A stretch of DNA of 51,001 bases from Candidatus Sulfopaludibacter sp. SbA3 (GCA_945913285.1 CAMEDD010000021.1:1-51001); one strand, 5' to 3'; counted from the first letter of the stretch, positions 17,087 to 28,243 are shown. The notes: a model not told the origin generated them from the letters alone. Program-made: numbers and translations.

Positions 17087-18708
17087 GCGAGGCCTCACGC
17101 GACCGGACGCGGCTCGCAGGGCTCGTGCTCTGCGGTGTCTTCGTCGTCATGGCCGGGCGAGGCGGATATCTTGCGCTGTCGGGCGGGCCGCGCGCCGACG
17201 CGGGCGTGCAGGCGGCGGAGAAGGTTCCTGAAATCCCGCGAGCCGGTATCGTGGACCGCAACGGTGAATTGCTCGCGACGTCTGTCGAAACCTATTCCCT
17301 CTGGGCCAATCCGAGCCTGATCTGGGAGGCCGAGGAAGTCTCGGTGGGTCTGAAATCGCTGTTTCCGGACCTGAGCCTCGAAGATCTCAAGGCGAGGCTG
17401 TCGGACCGCGAAAAGCAGTTTGTCTGGGTCAAGCGCGGCCTGACGCCCCGGCAGCGGGAAGCGGTCATGCAGCTGCCGCTTGAGGGGCTGAGCTTTCGGG
17501 AAGAAATGCGGCGGTCTTATCCGCGCGGTGCGTTGGCCGGGCAGGTGCTCGGGCAGGTCGATCTGGACGGGCGTGGCATCGCGGGGATCGAGCGCACGTT
17601 CGATAGCCGTCTCAAGGCCGGCGGCGAACCGGCGCGGCTGACGCTCGATATCGAAGCCCAGACCGCGCTCGAGGCCGAACTTGCGGCAGCGGCCGACGAC
17701 TACGACATGGAAGGCGCGGCGGCGATCCTCATGGAGACGCGGTCCGGTGAAGTCCTCGGGATGGCGAGCTGGCCGGTGTATGATCCCAATCGCCCGGCCG
17801 AGTTTGCGCCCGACCATCCGGCGCGCCTCAACCGGGCCATTGGCGCGGTGTACGAACTGGGTTCGGTGTTCAAGCCGCTTACGATTGCCGCAGCCATCGA
17901 CGCGGGCGCCGTCCGGCCCGGCGATGATTTCAATGTCAGCCAGCCGATTGTGCTCGGCGACTTCGAGATCGGCGACACGCACAGATTTGCGGGGTCGGCC
18001 AACATCACCGAAATCATCGTTGAGAGCTCCAATATTGGTACGGTTCATGTGGCCCGCGCGCTTGGCATGCCGCGCCAGCAGGCGTTCCTCACGATGGCGG
18101 GCCTGATGGCGCCGGCGAAGATTGAACTGCCGGGCAGCGAGGCGCCGTTGCTGCCAGAGACGTTTGATAGCGTGGCGGCGGCGACCGTCTCTTACGGACA
18201 TGGCCTGTCTGTTTCCCCGCTGGCCTTTCTGACGGCCTTCGCGGCGCTCGGGAATGGCGGGGAAATGCTGCCGGCGACGCTCGTGATTGAGCCGGACCGC
18301 AAGGCAGGCCCGACACGGCTGATGTCGGCCATCACGGCTGAGATCGTGACGCGCATGATGCGCGAGTCGGTCATCCGCGGCACGGCGAAGAGCGCGGACG
18401 TGGCGGGCTACCGGGTGGCCGGAAAGACCGGCACGGGCGAGAAAGCCATCAAGGGCGGCTATGCCAAGAACGCCAATATCTCCAGTTTTGCTGCGGTGTT
18501 TCCGGAAGACGGCCCGCAATATGCCCTGATCGTGACGCTGGATGATCCCAAGGCGAAAGCGGGCCGCGGCGCCACGGCGGCGGCGAGCGCCGCCCCGGTG
18601 GCCGGCCGGATCATCGAGCGCGTCGCCCCGCTACTCGGCGTGACACCGCGCTTCGAGGATGTGCGGCCGGAACAGACTGCAAGGACCCCAGAAAGGAGTG
18701 CTCTGTGA
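17083..18708 (+). CDS. ftsI: Septal peptidoglycan transpeptidase FtsI (PBP3)
   Basis: 541 residues, class B penicillin-binding protein. One N-terminal membrane anchor, a pedestal domain (PRAGIVDRNGELLATS), then the transpeptidase domain with S261-V-F-K264 (catalytic Ser), SSN at 315-317 and KTG at 448-450. It crosslinks septal peptidoglycan together with the glycosyltransferase FtsW, encoded further down the operon. Overlaps ftsL by four bases and murE by four. Confidence 0.95.
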   Translation: MSEASRDRTRLAGLVLCGVFVVMAGRGGYLALSGGPRADAGVQAAEKVPEIPRAGIVDRNGELLATSVETYSLWANPSLIWEAEEVSVGLKSLFPDLSLEDLKARLSDREKQFVWVKRGLTPRQREAVMQLPLEGLSFREEMRRSYPRGALAGQVLGQVDLDGRGIAGIERTFDSRLKAGGEPARLTLDIEAQTALEAELAAAADDYDMEGAAAILMETRSGEVLGMASWPVYDPNRPAEFAPDHPARLNRAIGAVYELGSVFKPLTIAAAIDAGAVRPGDDFNVSQPIVLGDFEIGDTHRFAGSANITEIIVESSNIGTVHVARALGMPRQQAFLTMAGLMAPAKIELPGSEAPLLPETFDSVAAATVSYGHGLSVSPLAFLTAFAALGNGGEMLPATLVIEPDRKAGPTRLMSAITAEIVTRMMRESVIRGTAKSADVAGYRVAGKTGTGEKAIKGGYAKNANISSFAAVFPEDGPQYALIVTLDDPKAKAGRGATAAASAAPVAGRIIERVAPLLGVTPRFEDVRPEQTARTPERSAL

Positions 18709-20141
18709 AGTTGAAGGACCTCTTCCCGCTCGCCGAGAACGGCGACACCGAGATCCTCGGAATGACGGCCGACAGCCGGAAGGTCGAGCCCGGCTGGTTA
18801 TTCGCCGCCCTCAAAGGCAGCGTGCAGGATGGCCGCGATTTCGTGCCGATGGCGATCCGCCACGGCGCAGCCGCCATTCTGTCCGATGGCAGCGCCGAGC
18901 CGGGCGCAGTGCCGCACGTTGTGGCGGATGAACCGCGCCGCGCGCTGGCGCTGGCCGCGAAACGCTTCTGCGGCGTGCAGCCCAAAACCGTCCTCGCCGT
19001 GACTGGCACGAATGGCAAATCCTCAACCGTCGATTTCGCCCGGCAGATCTGGAGCCGTGCGGGTTTCAAGGCGGCCTCGATGGGCACGCTCGGTGCGATC
19101 GGCCCGGAGGGTAAGGTCGATATTGGCCACACGACGCCCGACCCCGTGACGATCCACGAGACGCTGAAGGCGCTCGCAGGGCAAGGCGTGACGCATTGCG
19201 CGATGGAGGCGTCGAGCCACGGCCTGGAACAGCACCGGCTGGACGGCGTCGATCTCGCCGCCGTCGGGTTCCTGAACTTCACACAGGACCACCTCGATTA
19301 TCACGGCTCGATGGACGAATACCTCAAGTCGAAGCTGCGCCTGTTCACGTCGCTGGCGCCAAAGGGCGTGCCGGCGATCGTTAACGCCGATAGTCCGCGG
19401 AGGGATGATTTCGAAGCGGCCGCGCGCGCCGCCGGTCTCCAGGTCGTCTCGTTCGGCTGGCGGGGCGAGGATCTTTGGATCGACGAGCTGATGCCGAAAC
19501 AGTCCAGCCAGACGCTTTTCCTCTATTGGCGCGACGTCGAGCAGAAGCCGGTCGAGCTGCCGTTGATCGGCGAGTTCCAGACGCTCAACGCGCTCGCAGC
19601 AGCGGCGCTCTGCCTGTCGCTCGGCATGGAGTTTTCCGCGGTTGCGGACGGGCTTGCGAACCTGAAACCGGTCAAGGGCCGGCTCGAGTTTGTCGGCAAG
19701 ACCGACGCGGGCGCGGCCGTGTTCGTGGATTATGCCCATACACCCGACGGTCTGGACGTGCTTCTCCGCGCGGTTCGCCCGCATACGGCGGGCCGGCTGA
19801 AGGTCATCTTCGGCTGCGGCGGCGACCGGGATGCAAAGAAGCGACGGCTCATGGGCGAGATCGCCAGCCGACAGGCGGACGACGTGATTGTGACCGATGA
19901 CAATCCGCGGTCTGAGAATCCGGCAAAGATCCGCGCTGCGGTTCTGGGCGGGGCCCAGGGCGCGCGCGAGATCGGCGACAGGGGCGAAGCGATCCGGACC
20001 GTGATCCGGGAACTCAAAAAGGGTGATACGCTCGTGATTGCAGGCAAGGGGCATGAGACCGGTCAGATCATCGGCAAGGATGTCCTGCCGTTCTCCGATC
20101 AGGAGGCGGCCCTGGCCGCCCTGCAGGGAGGCGCCGCATGA
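18705..20141 (+). CDS. murE: UDP-MurNAc-tripeptide ligase (meso-DAP adding) MurE
   Basis: 478 residues. P-loop GTNGKSS at 101-107, EASSHGLEQHRL, and DDNPRSENPAKIR, where DNPR is the meso-diaminopimelate-recognition motif (lysine enzymes differ). Adds meso-DAP to UDP-MurNAc-L-Ala-D-Glu in the cytoplasm. GTG start at 18705 overlaps the ftsI stop; GAAAGGAG lies 6 bases before it. Confidence 0.95.
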   Translation: MKLKDLFPLAENGDTEILGMTADSRKVEPGWLFAALKGSVQDGRDFVPMAIRHGAAAILSDGSAEPGAVPHVVADEPRRALALAAKRFCGVQPKTVLAVTGTNGKSSTVDFARQIWSRAGFKAASMGTLGAIGPEGKVDIGHTTPDPVTIHETLKALAGQGVTHCAMEASSHGLEQHRLDGVDLAAVGFLNFTQDHLDYHGSMDEYLKSKLRLFTSLAPKGVPAIVNADSPRRDDFEAAARAAGLQVVSFGWRGEDLWIDELMPKQSSQTLFLYWRDVEQKPVELPLIGEFQTLNALAAAALCLSLGMEFSAVADGLANLKPVKGRLEFVGKTDAGAAVFVDYAHTPDGLDVLLRAVRPHTAGRLKVIFGCGGDRDAKKRRLMGEIASRQADDVIVTDDNPRSENPAKIRAAVLGGAQGAREIGDRGEAIRTVIRELKKGDTLVIAGKGHETGQIIGKDVLPFSDQEAALAALQGGAA

Positions 20142-21574
20142 GCCGTCTCCTCTGGGCCTCTGAAGATATCGAACTCGCCACCGGTGGGATGGCGACCGCG
20201 CCGTTCGTGGTGACGGGCGGCGTGTCGATCGACACCCGCACCCTGCAGCCCGGCGATCTGTTCGTGGCGCTGACCGATCAGCGCGATGGGCATGATTTCG
20301 TCGAGGCGGCGTTCAAGGCCGGCGCGGCGGGCGCGCTGGTGTCGAAGCCCGTGACCGGCGGGCCGGTTGTTCAGGTTGACGATGTTCTCGAGGCGCTCAC
20401 GGCGCTCGGCATTGCGGCCCGTATCCGTTGCGGCGCGGTGCGGACGGCGGTGACGGGTTCGGCGGGCAAGACCTCGGTCAAGGAGATGCTGTCGCAGATT
20501 TACGCGTCGTTTGGTCCGTCGCATTCGAATGCAAAGAGCTTCAACAACCATTGGGGCGTGCCGCTGACCCTCGCGCGGATGCCCGAAGATACTCAGCGCG
20601 CCATTTTCGAGATCGGCATGAACACGCCGGGCGAGATTGCGCCGCGCAGCCACATGGTCCGTCCGCAGATCGGGATCATTACCTGCATTGCGGCGGCGCA
20701 CCTCGAAGGGCTCGGGTCCATCGAGGCGATTGCGCTGGAAAAGTCGGATATCTTCGCCGGCCTCGAAGCGGGCGGAACGATCATCCTTCCGGCCGACGAT
20801 GTGTTCCTCGACTTCTTGGCCGACCGCGCGCGTAAGCTTTGCCCGACCGCAAATGTCGAAACGTTCGGGCGCTCGGCCGACGCGACCGCCCGCATCGTGG
20901 ACTACCAGACCGACGGGCGGACGAGCCAGATCACGGTGGACGTCGTGGGCCAATCCGCGACGGTGACCATCGAAGCAGTGGGCGAGCATTGGGCGTCCAA
21001 CGTCGCCGCTGCCCTGCTCGCGGCCAGCCAGACCGGGCGCAGCGTTGCGGAATGTGCCCTTGCACTTTCGGGCTATGTCCCGCCGCCCGGACGCGGAACG
21101 GCCGAGACACTGGCCCTGCCATCCGGCGGCGCGTTCACGCTGATCGATGACGCCTATAACGCCAATCCGGCCAGCATGCGCGCTGCGCTCAATTCCCTTG
21201 CGCAGCGCACGGGCGGGCGGCGCCTTGCCGCGCTGGGCGACATGCGCGAGATCGGGTCGACATCGCTCGCCGAACACGTAGCCCTGGCGGGTCCGATTGC
21301 CCAGGCGGGCGTGGAAGGCATCTTCCTTGCGGGCCCCGAGATGCAACGCCTGGCCGAAGCCCTGCCACCCGGGCTTCCGCAGGCATCTGCTCCGTCAGCG
21401 GATCAGTTGTGGAATCAGCTGACAAAAGCCCTGAAGGACGGCGATCTGCTCTTGATCAAAGGGTCGAATGCCTCCGGAATGGGAAGGTTAGCGGACCGCT
21501 TGCGCCAATGGAGCGCGGAGGCCGCCCCGGGCAAGATGGATAGCGGTCCAGAAGAGACTGCGAGGGTAAGCTGA
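20138..21574 (+). CDS. murF: UDP-MurNAc-pentapeptide synthetase MurF
   Basis: 478 residues; adds D-Ala-D-Ala to the tripeptide precursor. The ATP loop is GSAGKTS, followed by [12 protein letters not shown] and [10 protein letters not shown], then [13 protein letters not shown] in the C-terminal half, all family markers. Overlaps murE by four bases and mraY by one (TGATG). Confidence 0.95.
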   Translation: MSRLLWASEDIELATGGMATAPFVVTGGVSIDTRTLQPGDLFVALTDQRDGHDFVEAAFKAGAAGALVSKPVTGGPVVQVDDVLEALTALGIAARIRCGAVRTAVTGSAGKTSVKEMLSQIYASFGPSHSNAKSFNNHWGVPLTLARMPEDTQRAIFEIGMNTPGEIAPRSHMVRPQIGIITCIAAAHLEGLGSIEAIALEKSDIFAGLEAGGTIILPADDVFLDFLADRARKLCPTANVETFGRSADATARIVDYQTDGRTSQITVDVVGQSATVTIEAVGEHWASNVAAALLAASQTGRSVAECALALSGYVPPPGRGTAETLALPSGGAFTLIDDAYNANPASMRAALNSLAQRTGGRRLAALGDMREIGSTSLAEHVALAGPIAQAGVEGIFLAGPEMQRLAEALPPGLPQASAPSADQLWNQLTKALKDGDLLLIKGSNASGMGRLADRLRQWSAEAAPGKMDSGPEETARVS

Positions 21575-22767
21575 TGCTGTACGAATGGCTCGCCGCGCCG
21601 AGCGGCGCCTTGAATCTACTCAACTACATTACCTTCCGCACCGGTGCGGCGGTGGTCACGGCGTTCCTGATCACGGTGCTGCTGGGCGACTGGATGATCC
21701 GCGAGCTGCAAAAGCGCCAGGGCAAGGGACAGCCCATCCGCGACCTCTCGCTCGAAGCGCAGATGTCCAAGAAGGGCACGCCGACGATGGGCGGCCTGCT
21801 GATCTGGACGGGCCTCATCGCCGGGGTGGCGATCTGGGGCAACCTGCAGAACCCCTATGTCTGGGTCACGCTGATCGTGACCTTCTCCTATGCGTTTCTG
21901 GGCTACCTCGATGACTATGCGAAGGTGACCAAGCAGTCGACCGACGGCGTGTCGGCAGGCGTGCGGCTGCTGGCGGGATTTGCAATCGCCGCAATTGCCT
22001 GCGCTGTCATCATGGGATTGCACGGCGCCCACACGCCGGCCGGACATGCCGACTGGGGGCCGCTCAATCCACTGGCAAAGTGGATTGCGACGCTCGCTCC
22101 GGTAACGTCCGTGGAGCCGGCTGATCCCGACTTCTCGGGCGGCGTAGCGGTGCCCTTCGTCAACAACTACTTCCTCCCCCTCGGAGGCTTCTTCATCCTA
22201 TTCGGCATGATCGTGATCGTCGGCAGTGCCAATGCCGTGAATTTCACGGACGGGCTCGACGGCCTCGCGATCGTGCCGATGACCTTTGCGGCGGCGGCCT
22301 ACGCGATGATCGCCTATCTCAGCGGTAACTTCGTGTTCGCAGACTATCTCGGCATCCAGTTTGCGCCCGGCGCAGGTGAGCTTGCCGTGGTGCTGGGCGC
22401 CATGATCGGGGCCGGCATGGGCTTTCTATGGTACAACGCTTATCCCGCACGGGTCTTCATGGGCGACACAGGCTCGCTTGGTCTTGGCGCGATGCTCGGC
22501 GTCGTGGCCGTCGCCACCAAGCATGAGTTCGCGCTGGTCGTGATCGGCGGCCTGTTCGTGATCGAGGCGGTGTCCGTGCTGACGCAGATCGGCTGGTTCA
22601 AGGTCACCAAGCGCCTGACGGGTGAGGGCAAGCGTATCTTCCTCATGGCCCCGCTTCACCACCACTTCCAGAAGAAGAACTGGCCGGAGACGCGGGTCGT
22701 CGTCCGGTTCTGGATCCTCTCGGTGCTGTTCGCCCTCGCGGGCCTTGCCACGCTGAAGCTGAGGTGA
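21574..22767 (+). CDS. mraY: Phospho-MurNAc-pentapeptide translocase MraY
   Basis: 397 residues with about ten membrane segments. Markers: [22 protein letters not shown] (Asp pair), [26 protein letters not shown] and [10 protein letters not shown]. It forms lipid I at the inner membrane from UDP-MurNAc-pentapeptide and undecaprenyl phosphate. GAGGGTAAG precedes the ATG. Ten bases separate it from murD. Confidence 0.96.
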   Translation: MLYEWLAAPSGALNLLNYITFRTGAAVVTAFLITVLLGDWMIRELQKRQGKGQPIRDLSLEAQMSKKGTPTMGGLLIWTGLIAGVAIWGNLQNPYVWVTLIVTFSYAFLGYLDDYAKVTKQSTDGVSAGVRLLAGFAIAAIACAVIMGLHGAHTPAGHADWGPLNPLAKWIATLAPVTSVEPADPDFSGGVAVPFVNNYFLPLGGFFILFGMIVIVGSANAVNFTDGLDGLAIVPMTFAAAAYAMIAYLSGNFVFADYLGIQFAPGAGELAVVLGAMIGAGMGFLWYNAYPARVFMGDTGSLGLGAMLGVVAVATKHEFALVVIGGLFVIEAVSVLTQIGWFKVTKRLTGEGKRIFLMAPLHHHFQKKNWPETRVVVRFWILSVLFALAGLATLKLR

Positions 22768-22777
22768 TGGCCACGCG

Positions 22778-24193
22778 ATGATCCGGATCACCGAATACGC
22801 TGGACGAGACGTTGCTGTGTATGGCCTCGGCCGCACAGGTCTCAGCGCAGCGCTGGCCCTCAAGGCTGGCGGCGCGCGCGTCCATGCGTGGGATGATAAC
22901 GATGAAATCCGCGCCGGGGCCGAAGCCGCAGGTATTGCCCTGTCCGATATCAACAAGCGGGACTGGCAGACCTTCGCCGCGCTCGTCCTGTCACCCGGCA
23001 TTCCCTACAAGTTCCCCCAGCCGCACCGGATTGTGCGCATGGCCGAGATGACCGGCGTGCCGGTGATCGGTGACATGGAACTCTTTGCCCGCGCCGTGCT
23101 CGCCATGCCGGAACGCGGACGGCCGAAAATCATCGGCATCACCGGCACGAATGGCAAATCGACGACAACGATGCTGATCGGGCACCTCCTCAAAGAGGCT
23201 GGGCGCGATGTGCGGATCGGCGGCAATATCGGCACCGGTGTGCTGGACCTCGCCGCGCTGCATTCGAATGCGGTCTATGTGCTGGAGCTGTCTTCCTACC
23301 AGCTCGACCTCGTGAAGAGCCTGCGTTGCAACGTATCGGTCATGCTGAACCTGTCGCCGGACCATCTGGACCGGCATGGCGGGATGGAAGGCTATCAGGC
23401 GGCCAAGATGCGCATCTTCCAGAACCAGACCGAGCAGGATGTGGCCGTGGTCGGGTTTGATGACATCTACACCCAGTCGATGGCCATCGGGCTGTCGGCA
23501 AGTGGTCCGCAACAGGTCACGCAGATCTCTTCGACCTATACGCTGGGCAAGGGCGTCAGCGCTGTCGATGGCTGCCTCTATGACAACCTGAACGGCAAGG
23601 CGCAGTTCATCGGCAAGCTTGAAGATTGCCCGGCCCTGCAGGGCCGCCATAACTTTCAGAATGCAGCGGCAGCCTATGCGGCCTGCCGCGCGCTGGGGCT
23701 CGATCCCAGTGTGATCATGTCGGGCCTCAGGACCTTCCCCGGCCTCGCCCACCGGATGGAAACAGTCGGCGTGCTCGGCGGTGTGCGCTTCGTGAACGAC
23801 TCCAAGGCGACCAACGCTCAGGCAACCGAACAGGCGCTGCGGTCATTGCGCAACATCTACTGGATCGCCGGCGGGGTTGCCAAAGCGGAAGGGATTGCGC
23901 CGCTCGCGCCGTTGTTCCCGCATGTCACGAAGGCTTACCTGATCGGTCAGGCGGAAGAGGCCTTTTCGGCTGCCCTACGGGGCAAGGTGCCTGCGCAGAT
24001 GTGCGGCACACTCGAGAAGGCGGTGGAGATGGCATTCCGGGACGCCCAGTCGACCGGCGACACGGCGCCGGTGGTGCTCCTGTCACCGGCCTGCGCGAGC
24101 TTTGATCAATTTAAGGACTATGAGCATCGCGGCGATGTGTTCCGCAATCTCGTCCGGTCGCTCACGCCCGCACCCATGAAGGCGTCGGCGTGA
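22778..24193 (+). CDS. murD: UDP-MurNAc-L-Ala:D-Glu ligase MurD
   Basis: 471 residues; adds D-glutamate to UDP-MurNAc-L-Ala. N-terminal GLGRTGLSAALAL dinucleotide-like fold, P-loop GTNGKSTT, ELSSYQLD, NLSPDHLDRH, and VNDSKATNAQAT in the C-terminal domain. Located as usual between mraY and ftsW; overlaps ftsW by four bases. Confidence 0.95.
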   Translation: MIRITEYAGRDVAVYGLGRTGLSAALALKAGGARVHAWDDNDEIRAGAEAAGIALSDINKRDWQTFAALVLSPGIPYKFPQPHRIVRMAEMTGVPVIGDMELFARAVLAMPERGRPKIIGITGTNGKSTTTMLIGHLLKEAGRDVRIGGNIGTGVLDLAALHSNAVYVLELSSYQLDLVKSLRCNVSVMLNLSPDHLDRHGGMEGYQAAKMRIFQNQTEQDVAVVGFDDIYTQSMAIGLSASGPQQVTQISSTYTLGKGVSAVDGCLYDNLNGKAQFIGKLEDCPALQGRHNFQNAAAAYAACRALGLDPSVIMSGLRTFPGLAHRMETVGVLGGVRFVNDSKATNAQATEQALRSLRNIYWIAGGVAKAEGIAPLAPLFPHVTKAYLIGQAEEAFSAALRGKVPAQMCGTLEKAVEMAFRDAQSTGDTAPVVLLSPACASFDQFKDYEHRGDVFRNLVRSLTPAPMKASA

Positions 24194-25344
24194 CACACAC
24201 GGCCTCTGCCTCTCTGCTGCGACGGTCAGATACTTCGTGGTTCACCGAGTGGCGGCGGACGCTCGACTGGGGGCTGGTTGCCGGCATCGCCCTTCTGGCC
24301 GCGATCGGCCTTCTGATGTCGCTGGCAGCGGGGCCGTCCGCCGCGGCCACGATCGGCTATGAAAACACCTACCACTTCATCTACCGGCAGGCCGTGCACG
24401 CCTCCATTGGCCTCGGCCTGATGCTGGCCGTGAGCACACTGAACCGGAAATGGGCGCGGCGGACCGGTGTACTCCTGTTCCTTGGATCCCTCATTCTTAT
24501 GGGCCTCATCCTGGCCATCGAGCAGAAGGTGAACGGCGCGCAAAGCTGGTTCCGGTTCAGCGCCTTTTCGGTCCAGCCCAGCGAAGTTGCCAAACCCGGA
24601 CTGATCGTTCTGTGTGCCTGGCTGCTCGCCCAACGCGAGCGGTATCCTGCCGGGCCTTGGGCCGTGGTGTCCTTCATTTTCTTTGCGGTCACGCTCGGCC
24701 TTTTCCTGCTGCAGCCGGATGTCGGGGGCGCCGCGCTCATCTCCGCCGCGTTTGTCGCCACGTTTTATGTCAGCGGTCTGCCGAAGCGCTGGATCATCGG
24801 TTTTGCCGCTGGAGGCGCCGCCCTTGCCGCGGTGCTCTATGCGACGGTTCCGAACGTCAAACGGCGTGTGGACATGGTGTTCAATCCGTCGAGCGAGATC
24901 GACACGTTCCAGATCGACATGGCGAGGGACGCCATCGGCCGGGGCTGGCTGTTCGGCACCGGGCCCGGGGAAGGGCAGGTAAAGTCGCTGATCCCGGAAG
25001 CCCATACCGACTTCATCTTCGCGGTCATTGCCGAGGAGTTCGGCCTTGTCGCCATCGTTGCCGTGATGGCCATCTACGGCCTGATCGCGATTCGCGGTTT
25101 CCGCGCCGCCGCCCGAATCGAGGACGGTTTTGCGGGGACCGCGGCGGCGGGGCTCTTCGCGCTGTTCGTGCTTCAGGCCGCGATCAATATCGGCGTCAAC
25201 CTCGGGATCGTGCCCCCCACAGGCCTCACGCTGCCGTTCATCTCGTATGGCGGCTCGTCGATGGCGGGGATGGGATTGACGCTCGGCCTTGCGCTTGCTC
25301 TCGTACGCGGCGAAGGCACTAGGAGCCATGGGCCGTATGGCTAA
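24190..25344 (+). CDS. ftsW: Septal peptidoglycan glycosyltransferase FtsW
   Basis: 384 residues, SEDS family, about ten membrane helices. Markers: [22 protein letters not shown] (with the Glu/Lys region), [11 protein letters not shown], and the C-terminal [14 protein letters not shown]. It polymerises lipid II at the septum with FtsI. GTG start at 24190 overlaps the murD stop. Overlaps the start of murG. Confidence 0.95.
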   Translation: MTHTASASLLRRSDTSWFTEWRRTLDWGLVAGIALLAAIGLLMSLAAGPSAAATIGYENTYHFIYRQAVHASIGLGLMLAVSTLNRKWARRTGVLLFLGSLILMGLILAIEQKVNGAQSWFRFSAFSVQPSEVAKPGLIVLCAWLLAQRERYPAGPWAVVSFIFFAVTLGLFLLQPDVGGAALISAAFVATFYVSGLPKRWIIGFAAGGAALAAVLYATVPNVKRRVDMVFNPSSEIDTFQIDMARDAIGRGWLFGTGPGEGQVKSLIPEAHTDFIFAVIAEEFGLVAIVAVMAIYGLIAIRGFRAAARIEDGFAGTAAAGLFALFVLQAAINIGVNLGIVPPTGLTLPFISYGGSSMAGMGLTLGLALALVRGEGTRSHGPYG

Positions 25345-26437
25345 ACCTGCCCCTGAGAAACTGGTTGTGATCGCTGCAGGCGGCACGGGCGGACACATGT
25401 TTCCGGCCCGCGCCTTTGCTGATGAAATGCGCGCGCGCGGCTGGAAGATCGCCCTGATCTCGGACTCTCGCGGATTGCGCTATGCCGCCGACTTTCCGGC
25501 GGACTGGAAGGAAGAGATCGAAGCGGCCTCGCCCAACTTCCGCAAGCCCTGGAAGCTCCCGGGCGCCGCCCTGAAGATCAATGCCGGAATTGCCAAGGCG
25601 TCACGCCTCCTGAAACAGCATCGGCCAGCCCTCGTTGCAGGGTTTGGGGGTTATCCCGCTTTTCCGGCGCTCGCGGCGGCTCGGCGGCGGGGCGTTCCGA
25701 TCATCATTCACGAACAGAACGCCGTCCTCGGACGGGTCAACAGGCAGTTTGCAAAGCATGCCAGGCTGGTCGCCAGCGGGTTTTCACGGCTCGATTTCCT
25801 GCCGCCGGGGTCTGCTCATATGGCGATCGGCAATCCGGTACGGGCGCCGATTCTCGCCGCTGCCGCCCGGCCTTTCCCACCGATGGACGCGACGCTGAAC
25901 ATTCTTGTCACGGGCGGCAGCCAGGGTTCGCGCATCATCGGCGAAATGGTGCCCCACGCGATCACCAAGCAAATCCCGCCGCCACTGCTCGCGCGGATCA
26001 AGGTGGTCCAGCAAGTGCGGGAAGAGCAAGTGGAAGCGGTACGTGCGCTCTACCGGTTCGCCCAGGTCGAGTGTGAACTGGCGCCCTTTTTCTCTGATAT
26101 GCCAGACCGGCTTGCTGATGCGCATCTGGTTATCGCGCGTTCGGGCGCAGGCACGGTCAGCGAGTTGGCGGCAGTCGGACGCCCCTCGATCCTTATCCCC
26201 CTCGAGATCGCAATGGATGACCATCAGGCCGCCAATGCCGAAGCCCTGACGGAGGTTGGCGCTGCCGACATGCTGCTGGAAGCAAATGTGACACCCGTTC
26301 TTCTCGGCGCGTTGATCGCGGCGAGGCTGTCGGATCCCGCTGCCCTCAAGGCGCGGGCGGCCGCGGCGAAGTCTGCGGCCAAGCCGGACGCTGCCGCAGA
26401 CCTTGCAGACCTTGCGGAGAGGATTGCGGAGCTATGA
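25337..26437 (+). CDS. murG: UDP-GlcNAc transferase MurG (lipid II synthesis)
   Basis: 366 residues from ATG 25337. [12 protein letters not shown] (Gly-rich loop near the N-terminus), [33 protein letters not shown] and the donor site [11 protein letters not shown] plus DDHQAANA are MurG hallmarks. Makes lipid II on the inner face of the membrane. Another ATG at 25328 is in frame, but AGGAG is only two bases from it and 11 from 25337, so the start is uncertain by three codons. Overlaps the next gene by four bases. Confidence 0.93.
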   Translation: MAKPAPEKLVVIAAGGTGGHMFPARAFADEMRARGWKIALISDSRGLRYAADFPADWKEEIEAASPNFRKPWKLPGAALKINAGIAKASRLLKQHRPALVAGFGGYPAFPALAAARRRGVPIIIHEQNAVLGRVNRQFAKHARLVASGFSRLDFLPPGSAHMAIGNPVRAPILAAAARPFPPMDATLNILVTGGSQGSRIIGEMVPHAITKQIPPPLLARIKVVQQVREEQVEAVRALYRFAQVECELAPFFSDMPDRLADAHLVIARSGAGTVSELAAVGRPSILIPLEIAMDDHQAANAEALTEVGAADMLLEANVTPVLLGALIAARLSDPAALKARAAAAKSAAKPDAAADLADLAERIAEL

Positions 26438-26808
26438 TCCGCAATTGCGCGTGGCTGGCTTTGGCATCTGGCCTGTTCCTCGCGATCGCCGAGATCATTC
26501 GCAACTGGGGCAACTGGCAGGCGTGGCCGTTCTGGACCGTGGACTTTATCGCGGCCGGCGCCCTGATCTGGGGCGGCGTGCGGACGCTGAGCCAGGGCTC
26601 GTCCCGCCTGCTTTCGGCAGCCTGGGGCTTCACGGCGGGTATCTTCTGGATGTCGTTCTTTTCGCATACTCAGGCCGTAAGCGGCGGCGCAGATGAGACT
26701 TATGCCAGTGGCACTGTGAACGAGGGCATGCTGACCGTCATCATCGGCGCCATGCTATTGGCTGCCATCGCGGGTCTCATCATGTCGCTGACGCGCCGAA
26801 CCATCTAG
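26434..26808 (+). CDS. Small membrane protein of unknown function inside the dcw operon
   Basis: 124 residues with four likely membrane segments: [53 protein letters not shown] and [19 protein letters not shown]. No catalytic motif or family recognised. Its ATG overlaps the murG stop (ATGA) and murC follows 16 bases later, so it is translated as part of the operon. A link to lipid II or division is suggested only by position. Confidence 0.75.
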   Translation: MIRNCAWLALASGLFLAIAEIIRNWGNWQAWPFWTVDFIAAGALIWGGVRTLSQGSSRLLSAAWGFTAGIFWMSFFSHTQAVSGGADETYASGTVNEGMLTVIIGAMLLAAIAGLIMSLTRRTI

Positions 26809-26824
26809 GATCAGGAAAAGACCC

Positions 26825-28243
26825 ATGACGGCACCCACTCCGTTTTCCGTTGGCCCCGCACATATCGTCGGCATCGGCGGCATCGGCATGTCGGGCATTG
26901 CCGACGTGATGCTGACGATGGGATATGAGGTGCAGGGATCGGATGTGGCCGACAGTGCCAACGTCGAACGCCTGCGCGCGCGCGGCGTGAAAGTGTTCAT
27001 CGGTCACAAGCCGGAGAACGTGACAGGGGCGGGCACCGTGATCATTTCGTCGGCAATCCGGCGGGACAATCCGGAAGTGCAGGCGGCGCGCGCGGCGGGT
27101 ATACCCGTGGTGCGGCGCGCCAACATGCTGGCCGAGATCACGCGGCTCAAATACACGGTCTGCATCGCGGGCACCCACGGGAAGACAACCACGACATCGC
27201 TGGTGGCGTGCCTGCTGGACGGCGCCGGTATTGATCCGACGGTCATCAATGGCGGCATCATCCATGCCTATGGTTCGAACTACAAGGCGGGCGAGAGTGA
27301 CTGGATGGTTGTGGAAAGCGATGAGAGCGACGGCACCTTTGCAAAGCTGCATCCGACCTGCGCGATCGTGACCAATATCGATCCCGAACATATGGACCAT
27401 TACGGCACCATGGACCGGCTGCGCGAAGCGTTCGACACATTTGTCGAGAACCTGCCTTTCTACGGATTTGCCGTGCTGTGTACGGATCATCCGGAAGTTC
27501 AGGCGCTGGCAGCACGCGTCACGGACCGGCGCCGCATCACCTATGGCTTCAACCTTCAAGCCGATGTGCGTGCCGTGAATCTGAGCACGGATCTCAGCGG
27601 CGCGCACTTCGATGTCGAGATCAAGCGCCCGGCGGCGGGCGGGGCGCGGATGATCGAGGGGCTAACGCTGCCGATGGCAGGTGAGCACAATGTGCAGAAC
27701 GCGCTGGCAGCCATTGCGGTCGCGCTGGAACTTGGCGCCAGCGATCACCAGATGAGGGCCGCGCTCGCGAAGTTCGGCGGCGTGAAGCGGCGGTTTTCGG
27801 CTGTGGGTGAGTGGACGCCCGAGCCCGGAGCCGCGCCTGTCAAGATCATCGATGATTACGGCCACCATCCGGTCGAGGTCGCTGCCGTGTTGAAGGCGGC
27901 GCGGGCCATGCAGGGCAACGAGAGACTTATCGCGGTTTGCCAGCCGCATAGGTATTCGCGCCTGAACGACCTGTTCGAGCAATTCTCGACCTGTTTTGAT
28001 GCGGCCGACCACGTCCTGGTCGCGCCCGTCTATGAGGCGGGTGAGACGCCAATTCCGGGTGTCACGAGCGAAGCGCTTGTGAACTCCATCCGCCGTCACG
28101 GACACAAGAGCGCGGATGTGCTGGAGGGCTTGCCGGGTCTTGCCGACGCGGTCCGTCCTCTCGCCGTACCGGGCGCGATGGTGGTTTGTCTCGGAGCAGG
28201 GGACATTACAAAGTATGCGGGCGAACTCGCTGGCAAGCTCTAG
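26825..28243 (+). CDS. murC: UDP-MurNAc:L-alanine ligase MurC
   Basis: 472 residues; first amino acid addition in peptidoglycan precursor synthesis. IVGIGGIGMSGIADVM at the N-terminus, P-loop AGTHGKTTTTSL, ESDESDGTFAKL, IDDYGHHPVEV and QPHRYSRL are all typical. It is the last gene of the cluster here; murB, ddl, ftsQ, ftsA and ftsZ do not follow. Its stop overlaps the stop of a convergent lipoprotein gene. Confidence 0.96.
   Translation: MTAPTPFSVGPAHIVGIGGIGMSGIADVMLTMGYEVQGSDVADSANVERLRARGVKVFIGHKPENVTGAGTVIISSAIRRDNPEVQAARAAGIPVVRRANMLAEITRLKYTVCIAGTHGKTTTTSLVACLLDGAGIDPTVINGGIIHAYGSNYKAGESDWMVVESDESDGTFAKLHPTCAIVTNIDPEHMDHYGTMDRLREAFDTFVENLPFYGFAVLCTDHPEVQALAARVTDRRRITYGFNLQADVRAVNLSTDLSGAHFDVEIKRPAAGGARMIEGLTLPMAGEHNVQNALAAIAVALELGASDHQMRAALAKFGGVKRRFSAVGEWTPEPGAAPVKIIDDYGHHPVEVAAVLKAARAMQGNERLIAVCQPHRYSRLNDLFEQFSTCFDAADHVLVAPVYEAGETPIPGVTSEALVNSIRRHGHKSADVLEGLPGLADAVRPLAVPGAMVVCLGAGDITKYAGELAGKL

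Noticed and set aside
17095..18519. 474-codon minus-strand frame
   Set aside because: Antisense to ftsI, which has all catalytic motifs.
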